A stretch of DNA of 32,362 bases. Source: Vibrio cholerae. GTDB taxonomy: Bacteria; Actinomycetota; Actinomycetes; Actinomycetales; Micrococcaceae. The notes beneath the pieces are model-generated. The model searched no databases, was not told where the DNA came from, and saw only the letters and a program-made list of their open reading frames with translations. The position numbers were made by a program, and so were the translations under genes. How positions within the stretch are numbered: position 1 is the stretch's first letter; each line of letters starts with the position of its first letter. Below are positions 24,890 to 32,362 of the stretch, piece by piece. The DNA is taken from positions 1 to 32,362 of the forward strand of contig WNZI01000039.1 in assembly GCA_009728235.1 (NCBI GenBank), given 5' to 3'.

Positions 24890-25800
24890 TGTCCCTCGAG
24901 TACCGCGCCTGGCAGGAGGGGGACGACCTCGAGCTCATCCAGCTCTGGGGTGGCCCCGAATCGGCTCCGGCCGAGCAGTTCCGCGGTTCTTTCCGGCCGT
25001 CGTCGGACAGCCCGTGGAATCGCTGCATCACGGTCCTGGACCAGGGGATCCCCGTCGCTGCCGGCTGCGTGTACGGGTCGGCGCTCCATCCGGACCGGCT
25101 CTGGTGCTACATCGAGGTCGCCGAGGACCACCGCCGGGCCGGCATCGGATCAACCCTCCTTACGATGCTCCAGCACGAGGCCGCCGCGTCGCCGTCGGGG
25201 ATCACCGCCCTGAGGTCGAAGGTGACGCCGGGAACCACGGGTGAGCAGTTCGCCGTCGCCACCGGGTTCGCGACCCTTCAGCGGTCGCGGCTCGTCGTCG
25301 TCGGTCCGGGCGCCCTCGCGGCTCCTGCCTTCGACGACGCCACCGGACCACAGCTCGAGGAGGCCGCGACGGGCTCCGTCGAACTGACACGCGCCCTCGC
25401 GTCGTTCTACGAGTCGGTGCACGTCTGGGACCGCGCGGAGATCACACTGGGTCGGGCGCAGCAGCTCTTCCTGGGCGACGCCAGCGGAGCGGGGGGAGCG
25501 ATCGTGCTGCGGGACAGGCCGAAGGCCGACGGCGGCACGATCGCGGCCTTCGCGGTCAGCTACACCCAGGCCCGGACCGACGACCCGGCGGACGTCCTGC
25601 TCGGCTACGACACCACGCTCGCGCCCCAGGAGCAGCAGGCTGCGGTCGCCACCATGATCGCGATGCTCGTGCACCAGTATCCGATCCAGCTCGAGGTGGA
25701 CGACGCGATGGAGGCGCTCGCCGCCGTCGTGGAGCCATTGCTGGCCACCGGCGCCGCGAGGCTCGCCGGACCGGAGACGCTCGTCGTCGCGACCGCCTGA
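24889..25800 (+). CDS. GNAT-family N-acetyltransferase
   Basis: A 303-residue protein. The first 140 residues are a GNAT domain with the acetyl-CoA loop EDHRRAGIGSTLLTML near residue 78. The second half (from about 150) has helical blocks and a GYDTTLAPQEQQAA stretch but no clear second CoA loop; it may be a degenerate second GNAT unit. The substrate is unknown. The ATG overlaps the glyS stop by one base, so translation is coupled, a link that may be only housekeeping. Confidence 0.8.
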   Translation: MSLEYRAWQEGDDLELIQLWGGPESAPAEQFRGSFRPSSDSPWNRCITVLDQGIPVAAGCVYGSALHPDRLWCYIEVAEDHRRAGIGSTLLTMLQHEAAASPSGITALRSKVTPGTTGEQFAVATGFATLQRSRLVVVGPGALAAPAFDDATGPQLEEAATGSVELTRALASFYESVHVWDRAEITLGRAQQLFLGDASGAGGAIVLRDRPKADGGTIAAFAVSYTQARTDDPADVLLGYDTTLAPQEQQAAVATMIAMLVHQYPIQLEVDDAMEALAAVVEPLLATGAARLAGPETLVVATA

Positions 25801-25824
25801 GGCCACCCGGAGCGCCGAGGAGGG

Positions 25825-26640
25825 TCAGCCGCGGTCGTGCCGGCCGGCCTTCTTGTCGGCGATGTCCGCGGCCTCGCGCTCGGCATCCGTCATGGCTCCG
25901 CCGCCCAGCCGGGCGGGCATCCACCAGGCGCCGGGCTCCGGCGTCACCGGAAAATCGGCGATGCACGTCTCGATGCCGGACTGCAGTTCCCGGCGGAGCC
26001 GCTCGGTCTCCTGGCCGGCGTCGACCCCTGGCGCATGATGGATCGCCTGACCGATGTGGACGCGTACGGGGGCTTTCCAGGCCCGCCTGACGGAGAACCC
26101 GTGACCGCGGGTCAGGAGTCGGTGCGATCCCCAGACGGAGACCGGGATGATCGGGACGCCCGCTTCGGCAGCCAACCGCACAGGTCCCGTCTTCAGACCC
26201 CGGACCGTGTAGCTGCGTGACACGCCCGCTTCCGGCAGGATCGCGACGTACTCGCCGGCGCGGAGCTTGGCCAGGGCGTCGTCGTACGCCTCGGCTCCGG
26301 CCTTCCGGTCGGTGATGACGTGCCCGAGCCCGAAGACGAAGGGACTCACGAACCAGTGCTCCGCTGCGCGCTTGGAGATCATGTAGCGCGCCTGGATCCG
26401 GGCGTGGTTCCACAGCACCAGTTCCGCGAACGCGAAGTCGAGGTAGCCGAAGTGGGTGATGGCGACGACGGCGCCGTGCCCGGGCACCGCCCGGCGTGAG
26501 CGGCCGTCGAGCGGGTCCGACGCCGGGAGGTTCTCCGTGCCCGTGACCCTGATCGGCAGGCGCAGCGCCCCGAAGACGGTCTTTCCCGCATAGACGACGA
26601 ACCGGTACATGCGGTCGTTCTGCCGCGGCTTCCATCCCAT
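25825..26640 (-). CDS. 1-acylglycerol-3-phosphate O-acyltransferase family protein (PlsC-like)
   Basis: A 271-residue membrane-associated acyltransferase of the phospholipid pathway, expected to convert lysophosphatidate to phosphatidate. The catalytic HX4D motif is His63 to Asp68 (THFGYLDF). Downstream blocks are LILP-like ILPEAGVSRS near 155, in the place of the usual EGTRS, and VPIIPVSVWGSHRLL near 180. The C-terminal tail is charged (REAADIADKKAGRHD). ATG 26640 is chosen as the start of the homologous region; a GGAAGAGG lies 12 bases upstream. It converges on the GNAT gene with a 24-base gap. Confidence 0.87.
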   Translation of the reverse strand: MGWKPRQNDRMYRFVVYAGKTVFGALRLPIRVTGTENLPASDPLDGRSRRAVPGHGAVVAITHFGYLDFAFAELVLWNHARIQARYMISKRAAEHWFVSPFVFGLGHVITDRKAGAEAYDDALAKLRAGEYVAILPEAGVSRSYTVRGLKTGPVRLAAEAGVPIIPVSVWGSHRLLTRGHGFSVRRAWKAPVRVHIGQAIHHAPGVDAGQETERLRRELQSGIETCIADFPVTPEPGAWWMPARLGGGAMTDAEREAADIADKKAGRHDRG

Positions 26641-26667
26641 GCTCAGATACCTCTTCCGGCTTCGGTC

Positions 26668-26688
26668 CGAGCGGGAAGGACCCGCTCG
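26668..26688. repeat. Perfect hairpin in the plsC leader
   Basis: CGAGCGGG (26668-26675) and CCCGCTCG (26681-26688) pair fully around AAGGA, 27 bases upstream of the plsC start on the minus strand. It may be a leader hairpin or an operator. No T-run follows on either strand, so it is unlikely to be a terminator. Confidence 0.4.
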
Positions 26689-26797
26689 TTCGGTCAACGT
26701 ACTCTTTGTACCCCGGACGGCTGGACTTCCGCCTCCCGGTCCCTGCCGCGGACAGGTCGTGGCTCCCGGCCGACGTCGGCGCTGCCGCCCACCCGCG

Positions 26798-26803
26798 TAG
26801 AAT
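26798..26803 (+). promoter_or_regulatory. -10 box TAGAAT upstream of yibE/F
   Basis: TAGAAT is the closest match to TATAAT in the 227-base gap before yibE/F. Predicted start is near 26810, leaving a leader of about 58 bases. No good -35 is seen. Confidence 0.45.
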
Positions 26804-26867
26804 CTCAGGCGGTGCCCGGCGCGACCGAGTGCACCGTCCAGCCAGCCCGACCACCCGAGGATTGTCC

Positions 26868-28265
26868 GTGGGCCACAGCCACAGCGCCACCGAGAGTTCG
26901 GAGCCGTCCGCCTCCGCGATGGCGACGCGCCGACGGGCCACCCTCCTGCTCTCCGCCCTTCTCGTACCACTGGGCGTCGTGACCCTCATCGCGATGGTGC
27001 TGCTGTGGCCCACCGGTGACCGCAGTTCGCTCTCCGTCGCCAACCCCTACGCGACGGCGGACGGCGTCACGTTCGACCGCGGCACCGTCCGTGAGGTGGG
27101 CGAAGGCGACTGCCCGTCGTCGCAACCCACCGTCGACGCCGGCGGGGTTGCCCTGACCTGCACCATCGCGACGACGGAGCCCGCGCTCGGCGGCGACCTG
27201 GTCCCCGTGGAGGTGACGCCCGAACTCGCGAAGACCAACGCCGTCGAGGTCGGCGACGAGATCCGGTACCTCAATCTGGCGACGGTGATCCAGGGAGGGG
27301 CCGCCCCCTACGTCTTCGTGGATTTCGTCCGCTCGGTCCCCATCGTCGCGCTCGCGGTCCTGTACGCCGTCGTCGTCATCGCCGTGGCGCGCTGGCGCGG
27401 TCTACGGGCCATGATCGGCCTCGTCGGAGCGCTCGTCGTCCTCGCCCAGTTCATCCTGCCCGGACTCGTGGAGGGAGCGCCGCCGTTGCTCCTCGGCCTC
27501 GTGGGATCGGTGGTGATCATGTACGGCGTCCTCTACTTCGCACACGGCTTCTCCGCCCGGACGTCCACCGCACTGCTCGGAACGGTGTTCGGCCTCGGCG
27601 TCACCGCGGTCCTCGCGGCGTGGGCCACCGACACCGCGCACCTGACGGGGGTGGGCAACCACAATGCCTACGCGCTCGTGAACGCCTCCGACGACCTGTC
27701 GATCTCCTCGATCATCCTGTGCGGACTGATCATCTCCGGCCTCGGCGTCCTCAACGACGTGACCATCACGCAGTCGTCGTCGGTGTGGGAACTGTACGAG
27801 CTGGCACCGGGCACCTCCGGCCGGCGCCTGTTCACCTCCGCCATGAGGATCGGGCGGGACCACATCGCGTCGACCGTCTACACCATCGCCTTCGCCTACG
27901 CCGGAGCGGCCCTGCCCGTGCTGATCCTGGTGTCGCTCTACGACCGCGCCCTGCTCGACACCCTCACGAGCGGTGAGCTCGCTGAGGAGGTGGTGCGGAC
28001 GCTGGTCGGCTCGATCGGCCTCGTCCTCGCCATCCCGCTGACCACCCTGATCGCGGTGGTCGTGGTGAAGGCGGTGGGCCCCAGGACCGCGGGTGGGGTG
28101 GTGGACGGCGGATCCTCCGGGGGTGGTTCCTCCGCCGGTGGCGCCTCGGAGGATGCGACGCCGGCGGTCCTCGCGGCCGGGACGCCGGCTCCGCTGGCAC
28201 CGGGCGAGCGACTCGTGGCGCTCGGGGAGCGGCGTGCCCGCAGGGCAGCGGGGCCGGACGCATGA
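26868..28265 (+). CDS. YibE/F-family membrane protein
   Basis: A 465-residue protein of the YibE/F family, function unknown. After a hydrophilic start with GHSHS, one membrane segment (residues about 28-50) is followed by an extracytoplasmic domain to about 150, then a run of hydrophobic segments. The family blocks are APYVFVDFVRSVPIVAL, the VLNDVTITQSSSVWELYEL stretch and the GRDHIASTVYTIAFAYAG stretch. The last 60 residues are a Gly/Ser/Ala-rich cytoplasmic tail. GTG 26868 is my best start; the open frame extends further upstream but is not membrane-like there. Its stop overlaps an in-frame upstream ATG of dusB (28262). Confidence 0.85.
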   Translation: MGHSHSATESSEPSASAMATRRRATLLLSALLVPLGVVTLIAMVLLWPTGDRSSLSVANPYATADGVTFDRGTVREVGEGDCPSSQPTVDAGGVALTCTIATTEPALGGDLVPVEVTPELAKTNAVEVGDEIRYLNLATVIQGGAAPYVFVDFVRSVPIVALAVLYAVVVIAVARWRGLRAMIGLVGALVVLAQFILPGLVEGAPPLLLGLVGSVVIMYGVLYFAHGFSARTSTALLGTVFGLGVTAVLAAWATDTAHLTGVGNHNAYALVNASDDLSISSIILCGLIISGLGVLNDVTITQSSSVWELYELAPGTSGRRLFTSAMRIGRDHIASTVYTIAFAYAGAALPVLILVSLYDRALLDTLTSGELAEEVVRTLVGSIGLVLAIPLTTLIAVVVVKAVGPRTAGGVVDGGSSGGGSSAGGASEDATPAVLAAGTPAPLAPGERLVALGERRARRAAGPDA

Positions 28266-28348
28266 CCAGCGGCTGGCGGAAGGCGGGCAGGGAGAACCGG
28301 GAGCGCAGGCGGACGGCGGACACGGCGGCCCGATTTGCGGGTGCTTGC

Positions 28349-28354
28349 GACAAT
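28349..28354 (+). promoter_or_regulatory. -10 box GACAAT, leaderless promoter of dusB
   Basis: GACAAT, six bases, then the GTG at 28361. The same hexamer and spacing precede the SGNH hydrolase. It supports GTG 28361 over the upstream ATG at 28262, which would add 33 Arg-rich residues. Confidence 0.5.
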
Positions 28355-28360
28355 GGAGGG

Positions 28361-29611
28361 GTGACTGCAGTACCGACCCTCCCTGCTCCCTCCGGCGATC
28401 CCGGCTACGGTGAGCCCTCCGAACCCCGTTCCGGGACCGCAGACACTGCGGGCGCCGCGCTCAAGCTGGATCTTCCGCCGCTCACGCTCGGGAACATCAC
28501 CGTGGACACCCCCGTGATCCTCGCGCCGATGGCGGGCATCACGAACAGGGCGTTCCGCCGCCTCTGCCGCGAGTACGGCGGTGGGCTCTACGTCTCCGAG
28601 ATGGTCACCTCCCGGGCGCTCGTCGAGCGCAGCCCGGAGTCCATGCGCATCATCTCCCACGACGACGACGAAGCGGTCCGCTCCGTGCAGCTCTACGGCG
28701 TGGACCCGAAGACCGTCGGAGCCGCGGTGCGCCTCCTGGTCGAGGAGGACCGCGCCGACCACATCGACCTCAACTTCGGCTGCCCCGTCCCCAAGGTCAC
28801 CCGCAAGGGCGGGGGAGCGGCCCTGCCCTGGAAGCTCGACCTCTTCACGGGCATCGTGCAGACGGCCGTGCGCGAGGCGTCGAAGGGCGACGTGCCCCTG
28901 ACCATCAAGATGCGCAAGGGCATCGACGACGACCACCTCACCTTCCGTGAGGCCGGCAGGATCGCACGCGACAGCGGGGTCGCCGCCGTCGCGCTCCACG
29001 GGCGCACCGCATCCCAGTTCTACTCGGGCAAGGCCGACTGGAACGCCATCGCGGAGCTGCGCGAAGCACTGCCGGACATCCCCGTGCTCGGCAACGGTGA
29101 CATCTGGAGTGCCGAGGACGCCGTGCGCATGGTGCAGCAGACAGGCGTCGACGGCGTCGTCATCGGGCGTGGCTGCCAGGGCCGGCCGTGGCTCTTCGGC
29201 GACCTGATGAACGCCTTCGAGGGGAGTGCCTCACGGCACCGGCCCGGACTCGGGCAGGTCGCGGACACCGTCTACCGTCACGCCGAACTGCTCGTCGAGA
29301 CCTTCGGCAGCGAGATGATGGGCCTCCGGGACATTCGCAAGCACATGGCGTGGTACTTCAAGGGTTATGTCGTGGGCGGAGAGCTGCGGGCGAAGCTCGC
29401 CACGGTGCCCACACTCGAGGTGCTGCGCGGGCTCCTGGCCGAGCTCGACAAGGACTCCCCCTACCCGGGCCAGGATGCCGAGGGTCCCCGCGGCCGTGCC
29501 GGTTCCCCGAAGCGGACCGCCCTGCCCGAGCACTGGCTCGACGGCCGTGCGCTCAACGCAGCGCAGCAGGCGGACATCTCCGCTGCCGAGGTGGACGTAT
29601 CCGGCGGCTGA
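28361..29611 (+). CDS. dusB: tRNA-dihydrouridine synthase (DusB family)
   Basis: FMN enzyme that reduces uridines in tRNA to dihydrouridine using NADPH. The TIM-barrel signature APMAGITNRAFRRLC is at residues 55-69, LNFGCPVPKVTRKGGGAAL carries the catalytic Cys141, and the FMN phosphate blocks HGRTASQFYSGKADW and VIGRGCQGRPWLF follow. Length is 416 residues with a C-terminal helical domain (DIRKHMAWYFKGY). The first 35 residues are a Pro/Gly-rich extension not in the barrel. The neighbours dgt and dnaG are a familiar actinobacterial order. Confidence 0.93.
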   Translation: MTAVPTLPAPSGDPGYGEPSEPRSGTADTAGAALKLDLPPLTLGNITVDTPVILAPMAGITNRAFRRLCREYGGGLYVSEMVTSRALVERSPESMRIISHDDDEAVRSVQLYGVDPKTVGAAVRLLVEEDRADHIDLNFGCPVPKVTRKGGGAALPWKLDLFTGIVQTAVREASKGDVPLTIKMRKGIDDDHLTFREAGRIARDSGVAAVALHGRTASQFYSGKADWNAIAELREALPDIPVLGNGDIWSAEDAVRMVQQTGVDGVVIGRGCQGRPWLFGDLMNAFEGSASRHRPGLGQVADTVYRHAELLVETFGSEMMGLRDIRKHMAWYFKGYVVGGELRAKLATVPTLEVLRGLLAELDKDSPYPGQDAEGPRGRAGSPKRTALPEHWLDGRALNAAQQADISAAEVDVSGG

Positions 29612-29693
29612 CCCTCGTGTCCGGCTCCAGGGCGTCGTCCACAGCCGCCGGAGCCGCCACGCCACCCCGTCGTCGTTGCGCCAGAAAGGCATC

Positions 29694-30977
29694 ATGAGCT
29701 TCCCCGAACTCCCCGCGATCGCCGGCTACAGTGCGGCGGACATCCAGCGATGGGTGGAGGAGCCGCCCAAGAGCTCGCACCGCACGGACTTCGAGCGCGA
29801 CCGCGCCCGCGTGCTGCACTCCTCGGCCCTGCGTCGGCTCGGTGCGAAGACGCAGGTCGTCGCACCGGACACCGACGACTTCGTCCGGACGCGGCTCACG
29901 CACTCCCTCGAGGTGGCGCAGGTCGGTCGGGAGCTCGGCCGGACGCTCGGGTGCGATCCGGACATCGTCGACACGGCCTGCCTCGCCCACGACCTCGGGC
30001 ACCCGCCCTTCGGCCACAACGGGGAGTCCGCGCTCCACGACATCGCGCACGGCATCGGCGGCTTCGAGGGCAACGCGCAGACGCTGCGGCTGCTCACGCG
30101 GCTCGAGCCCAAGGTCCTGGCGGCGGACGGCGGCCCGGCGGGCCTGAACCTCACCCGGGCGAGCCTCGACGCGGCGTGCAAGTACCCGTGGACAGCGGCG
30201 TCGGCTCCCGTCATCAGCGGGCAGCGCACCACGAAGTTCGGGGCGTACGACGACGACAGGCCGGTCTTCGACTGGCTCCGCGACGGCGCACCCGAGGGCC
30301 GCTCCTGCATCGAGGCGCAGGTCATGGACCTCGCGGACGACATCTCCTATTCGGTGCACGACGTCGAGGACGCCATCGTCGCCGGGCACCTGCAACTGCG
30401 GTGGATGGACAGCGCCGACGCCCGGGCCCGTGTGGTCGGCTACACGCAGCAGTGGTACCTGCCCGGCAGCGACCCGGCCGCCGTCGACGCCGCGCTGGCC
30501 CGGCTGGAGGGTACCCCGGTGTGGGTGCGCGAGGCCGACGGTACGCGCCGGTCCATGGCCGCGCTCAAGAACATGACGAGCCAGCTGATCGGCCGCTTCT
30601 GCCTGAGCGCCATGCAGTCCACCCGTTCCATCTACGGGCCCGACCCGCTGACGCGCTACAACGCGGAGATGGTGGTGCCGGAGGAGACGATCATGGAGAT
30701 CGCCGTGATGAAGGGCCTCGCCACCACCTACGTGATGACCACCGACCACCGGCAGCCGCTCTACGAGCGCCAGCGCGAGATCCTGGCCTCGCTGGTCGCG
30801 CAGATCCACGCCGACGGTGACCGCTACCTCGAGCCGATGTTCGCGGCCGACTGGCGCGAGGCGAGCGACGACGACGCCCGCCTGCGGGTGGTCGTCGATC
30901 AGGTCGCATCCCTGACCGACGTGTCCGCCCTGAGCCTCCACGAGCGGATCGTCGGACCTGTCCCGGCGCTCTGGTAA
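29694..30977 (+). CDS. dgt: Deoxyguanosinetriphosphate triphosphohydrolase-like protein
   Basis: HD-domain enzyme that removes the triphosphate from dGTP or other dNTPs and so limits dNTP pools. Length is 427 residues. The HD metal ligands are seen as His70 in RTRLTHSLEVAQVGR and His99-Asp100 in AHDLGHPPFGHNGE, with the last Asp in MDLADDISYSVHDVED near 215. ATG 29694 has AGAAAGG at a short distance. Sequence is of the actinobacterial dGTPase-like group; the preferred nucleotide is not known. It lies immediately upstream of dnaG and so in a replication-linked neighbourhood. Confidence 0.94.
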   Translation: MSFPELPAIAGYSAADIQRWVEEPPKSSHRTDFERDRARVLHSSALRRLGAKTQVVAPDTDDFVRTRLTHSLEVAQVGRELGRTLGCDPDIVDTACLAHDLGHPPFGHNGESALHDIAHGIGGFEGNAQTLRLLTRLEPKVLAADGGPAGLNLTRASLDAACKYPWTAASAPVISGQRTTKFGAYDDDRPVFDWLRDGAPEGRSCIEAQVMDLADDISYSVHDVEDAIVAGHLQLRWMDSADARARVVGYTQQWYLPGSDPAAVDAALARLEGTPVWVREADGTRRSMAALKNMTSQLIGRFCLSAMQSTRSIYGPDPLTRYNAEMVVPEETIMEIAVMKGLATTYVMTTDHRQPLYERQREILASLVAQIHADGDRYLEPMFAADWREASDDDARLRVVVDQVASLTDVSALSLHERIVGPVPALW

Positions 30978-31007
30978 GGGCCGGTCGGGGTGTCGGTGGG
31001 GCGGGCA

Positions 31008-31013
31008 TAAACT
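31008..31013 (+). promoter_or_regulatory. -10 box TAAACT, leaderless promoter of dnaG
   Basis: TAAACT, then exactly six bases, then the ATG at 31020. No Shine-Dalgarno sequence is present in the gap. Confidence 0.55.
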
Positions 31014-31019
31014 GGGTCC

Positions 31020-32362
31020 ATGGCCGGACTCATCAAGCGTGAAGACATCGATGAGGTACGCCAGCGGACGGACATCAAGGAGGTCGTCGAGGCCTACGTC
31101 ACGCTGAAGTCCGCCGGTATCGGATCGTGGAAGGGCCTGTGCCCCTTCCACGACGAACGGTCACCCTCCTTCCACGTCCGCCCGCAGATGGGGTCCTACC
31201 ACTGCTTCGGCTGTGGTGAGGGCGGCGACGTCATCTCCTTCGTGCAGAAGCTCGACCACACGTCCTTCAGCGAGACGGTGGAGAAGCTCGCCGCGCGCAT
31301 CGGGTTCGAACTGCACTACGAGGACGGCGGCACGGGCCCGCGCCGCGAGGACGTCGGCAAGCGGCAGCGCCTCCTCGACGCGCACAAGATCGCCGCGGAG
31401 TTCTACCTGGACCAGCTCCTCACGCAGGGGGCCGGGCCCGCGCGCCAGTTCCTGCAGGAGCGGGGATTCGACCGCGAGGCAGCGGCCCACTTCGGGGTCG
31501 GCTACGCGCCGCAGGGGTGGGACAGCCTGCTCACCCACCTGACCGGACGGGGCTTCACGCTCGACGAGTTGAAGCTGACCGGCATGTTCAGTGCGTCGTC
31601 GAGCAACGCCGGCAGGTTCTACGACCGCTTCCGCGGGCGCCTCATCTGGCCCATCCGCGACATCACGGGGGACACCGTGGGCTTCGGCGCCCGCAAGCTC
31701 TACGAGGACGACCAGGGTCCCAAGTACCTCAACACCCCGGAGACCTCGCTCTACAAGAAGTCGCAGGTGCTGTACGGCATCGATCTCGCCAAGCGGGAGA
31801 TCGCGAAGAACCGGCAGCTCGTGGTCGTCGAGGGTTATACCGACGTCATGGCCTGCCATCTCGCCGGCGTCGGTACCGCCGTGGCGACGTGTGGGACCGC
31901 GTTCGGTGCGGACCACATCAAGATCGCACGCCGCCTGCTCTCGGACGACGGCACCGGCGGCGAGGTGATCTTCACCTTCGACGGCGACGCGGCCGGCCAG
32001 AAAGCGGCGCTGCGTGCCTTCGAGGAGGACCAGCGGTTCAACTCCCAGACCTACGTCGCCGTCGAGGCGTCCGGTGCGGATCCGTGCGAGGTGAGGCAGA
32101 CCAAGGGCGACGACGCCGTGCGCGCCCTGATCGCGGATCGTCGGCCCCTGTTCGAGTTCGCGATCAAGGCGTCGTTCGAGAACTTCGACCTCTCCTCGGG
32201 GGAGGGCCAGGTGAAGGCGCTGCGGCACGCCGCTCCGATCGTCGCCCAGATCAGGGACGTCTCCCTGCGGTCCACCTACACCAGGGAGCTGTCCCGCTGG
32301 CTGGGCATGCAGTACGTCGGGGAGGACCAGGTGGCGCGCGCCGTGGCAGCGGCCGCGCGCCG
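31020..32362 (+). CDS. dnaG: DNA primase (3' end outside window)
   Basis: Makes RNA primers at the replication fork. The frame is open from ATG 31020 to the last base, giving 447 codons. The N-terminal CHC2 zinc finger uses Cys41, His44, Cys62 and Cys65 (CPFHDERSPSF, YHCFGCGEGGD). The primase core and Toprim domain follow with VVVEGYTDVMA and TFDGDAAGQKA, whose Glu and Asp residues bind catalytic magnesium. The helicase-binding C-terminal domain lies mostly beyond the window. The start is fixed by the -10 box six bases upstream and by the family N-terminus (AGLIKREDIDEVR). Confidence 0.97.
   Translation, partial: MAGLIKREDIDEVRQRTDIKEVVEAYVTLKSAGIGSWKGLCPFHDERSPSFHVRPQMGSYHCFGCGEGGDVISFVQKLDHTSFSETVEKLAARIGFELHYEDGGTGPRREDVGKRQRLLDAHKIAAEFYLDQLLTQGAGPARQFLQERGFDREAAAHFGVGYAPQGWDSLLTHLTGRGFTLDELKLTGMFSASSSNAGRFYDRFRGRLIWPIRDITGDTVGFGARKLYEDDQGPKYLNTPETSLYKKSQVLYGIDLAKREIAKNRQLVVVEGYTDVMACHLAGVGTAVATCGTAFGADHIKIARRLLSDDGTGGEVIFTFDGDAAGQKAALRAFEEDQRFNSQTYVAVEASGADPCEVRQTKGDDAVRALIADRRPLFEFAIKASFENFDLSSGEGQVKALRHAAPIVAQIRDVSLRSTYTRELSRWLGMQYVGEDQVARAVAAAAR

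Noticed and set aside
26812..26982. Short GTG frame of 57 codons beginning near the predicted yibE/F transcription start
   Set aside because: Eight, not six, bases from the -10, overlaps yibE/F in another frame and has no coding character of its own.
28262..28360. Upstream in-frame ATG for dusB overlapping the yibE/F stop
   Set aside because: It would add 33 Arg-rich residues not typical of the family; the -10 box six bases before GTG 28361 favours the shorter form.

Overview
The window is very GC-rich DNA with strong third-position G/C bias, short gaps, frequent ATGA/GTGA/TGATG overlaps, GTG starts and TAnnnT -10 boxes set just before start codons. Protein style and gene order (glyS, a GNAT protein, plsC, yibE, dusB, dgt, dnaG) point to an actinobacterium, most likely Arthrobacter or a close relative in the Micrococcaceae. 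This assignment is my reading of the sequence, not a database result. I see no mobile element, CRISPR array, tRNA or rRNA.

Layout. Positions 1-231 hold the tail of a phosphotransferase-like protein. Positions 328-3789 hold threonine catabolism (tdh, kbl) followed by a DauA-like FAD amino-acid oxidoreductase. Positions 3920-5602 hold a KhtT/KhtU-type K+(cation)/H+ antiporter pair. A siderophore-interacting flavoprotein lies at 5627-6472 on the minus strand. Positions 6523-14491 are a histidine utilisation locus: hutH on the minus strand, then divergently an IclR regulator, hutU, an M20-family amidohydrolase, hutF and hutI, the last five overlapping or nearly so. A CPBP membrane protease, a two-repeat cysteine-rich DUF1540 protein with a strong terminator, and a VOC protein follow (14549-16494). 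Next comes a SAM-IV riboswitch ahead of metY-metX (16643-19306), making homocysteine by direct sulfhydrylation. Then come an 80-residue unknown protein, an SGNH hydrolase, an alpha/beta hydrolase, an S4 RNA-binding protein, a DUF606 transporter and a lipoprotein (19426-23296). The right end is core housekeeping: glyS, GNAT, plsC, yibE/F, dusB, dgt and the 5' part of dnaG, which runs off the window.

Points that stand out. (1) Four genes (tdh, khtU, hutF, the alpha/beta hydrolase) are each broken by the same lesion, one base missing where the restored codons need GGG or CCC; this looks like systematic sequence error more than gene decay. (2) The hut operon contains HutF but no recognisable HutG deformylase, and an M20 amidohydrolase sits in its place, a good candidate for the missing N-formylglutamate hydrolysis step. 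(3) At least seven genes have a -10 hexamer separated from the start codon by exactly six bases, the signature of leaderless mRNAs. (4) The hutH/iclR intergenic region carries an inverted-repeat operator overlapping both probable -10 boxes. Apart from these the region is conventional, and I see no clear sign of an unknown multi-gene system.
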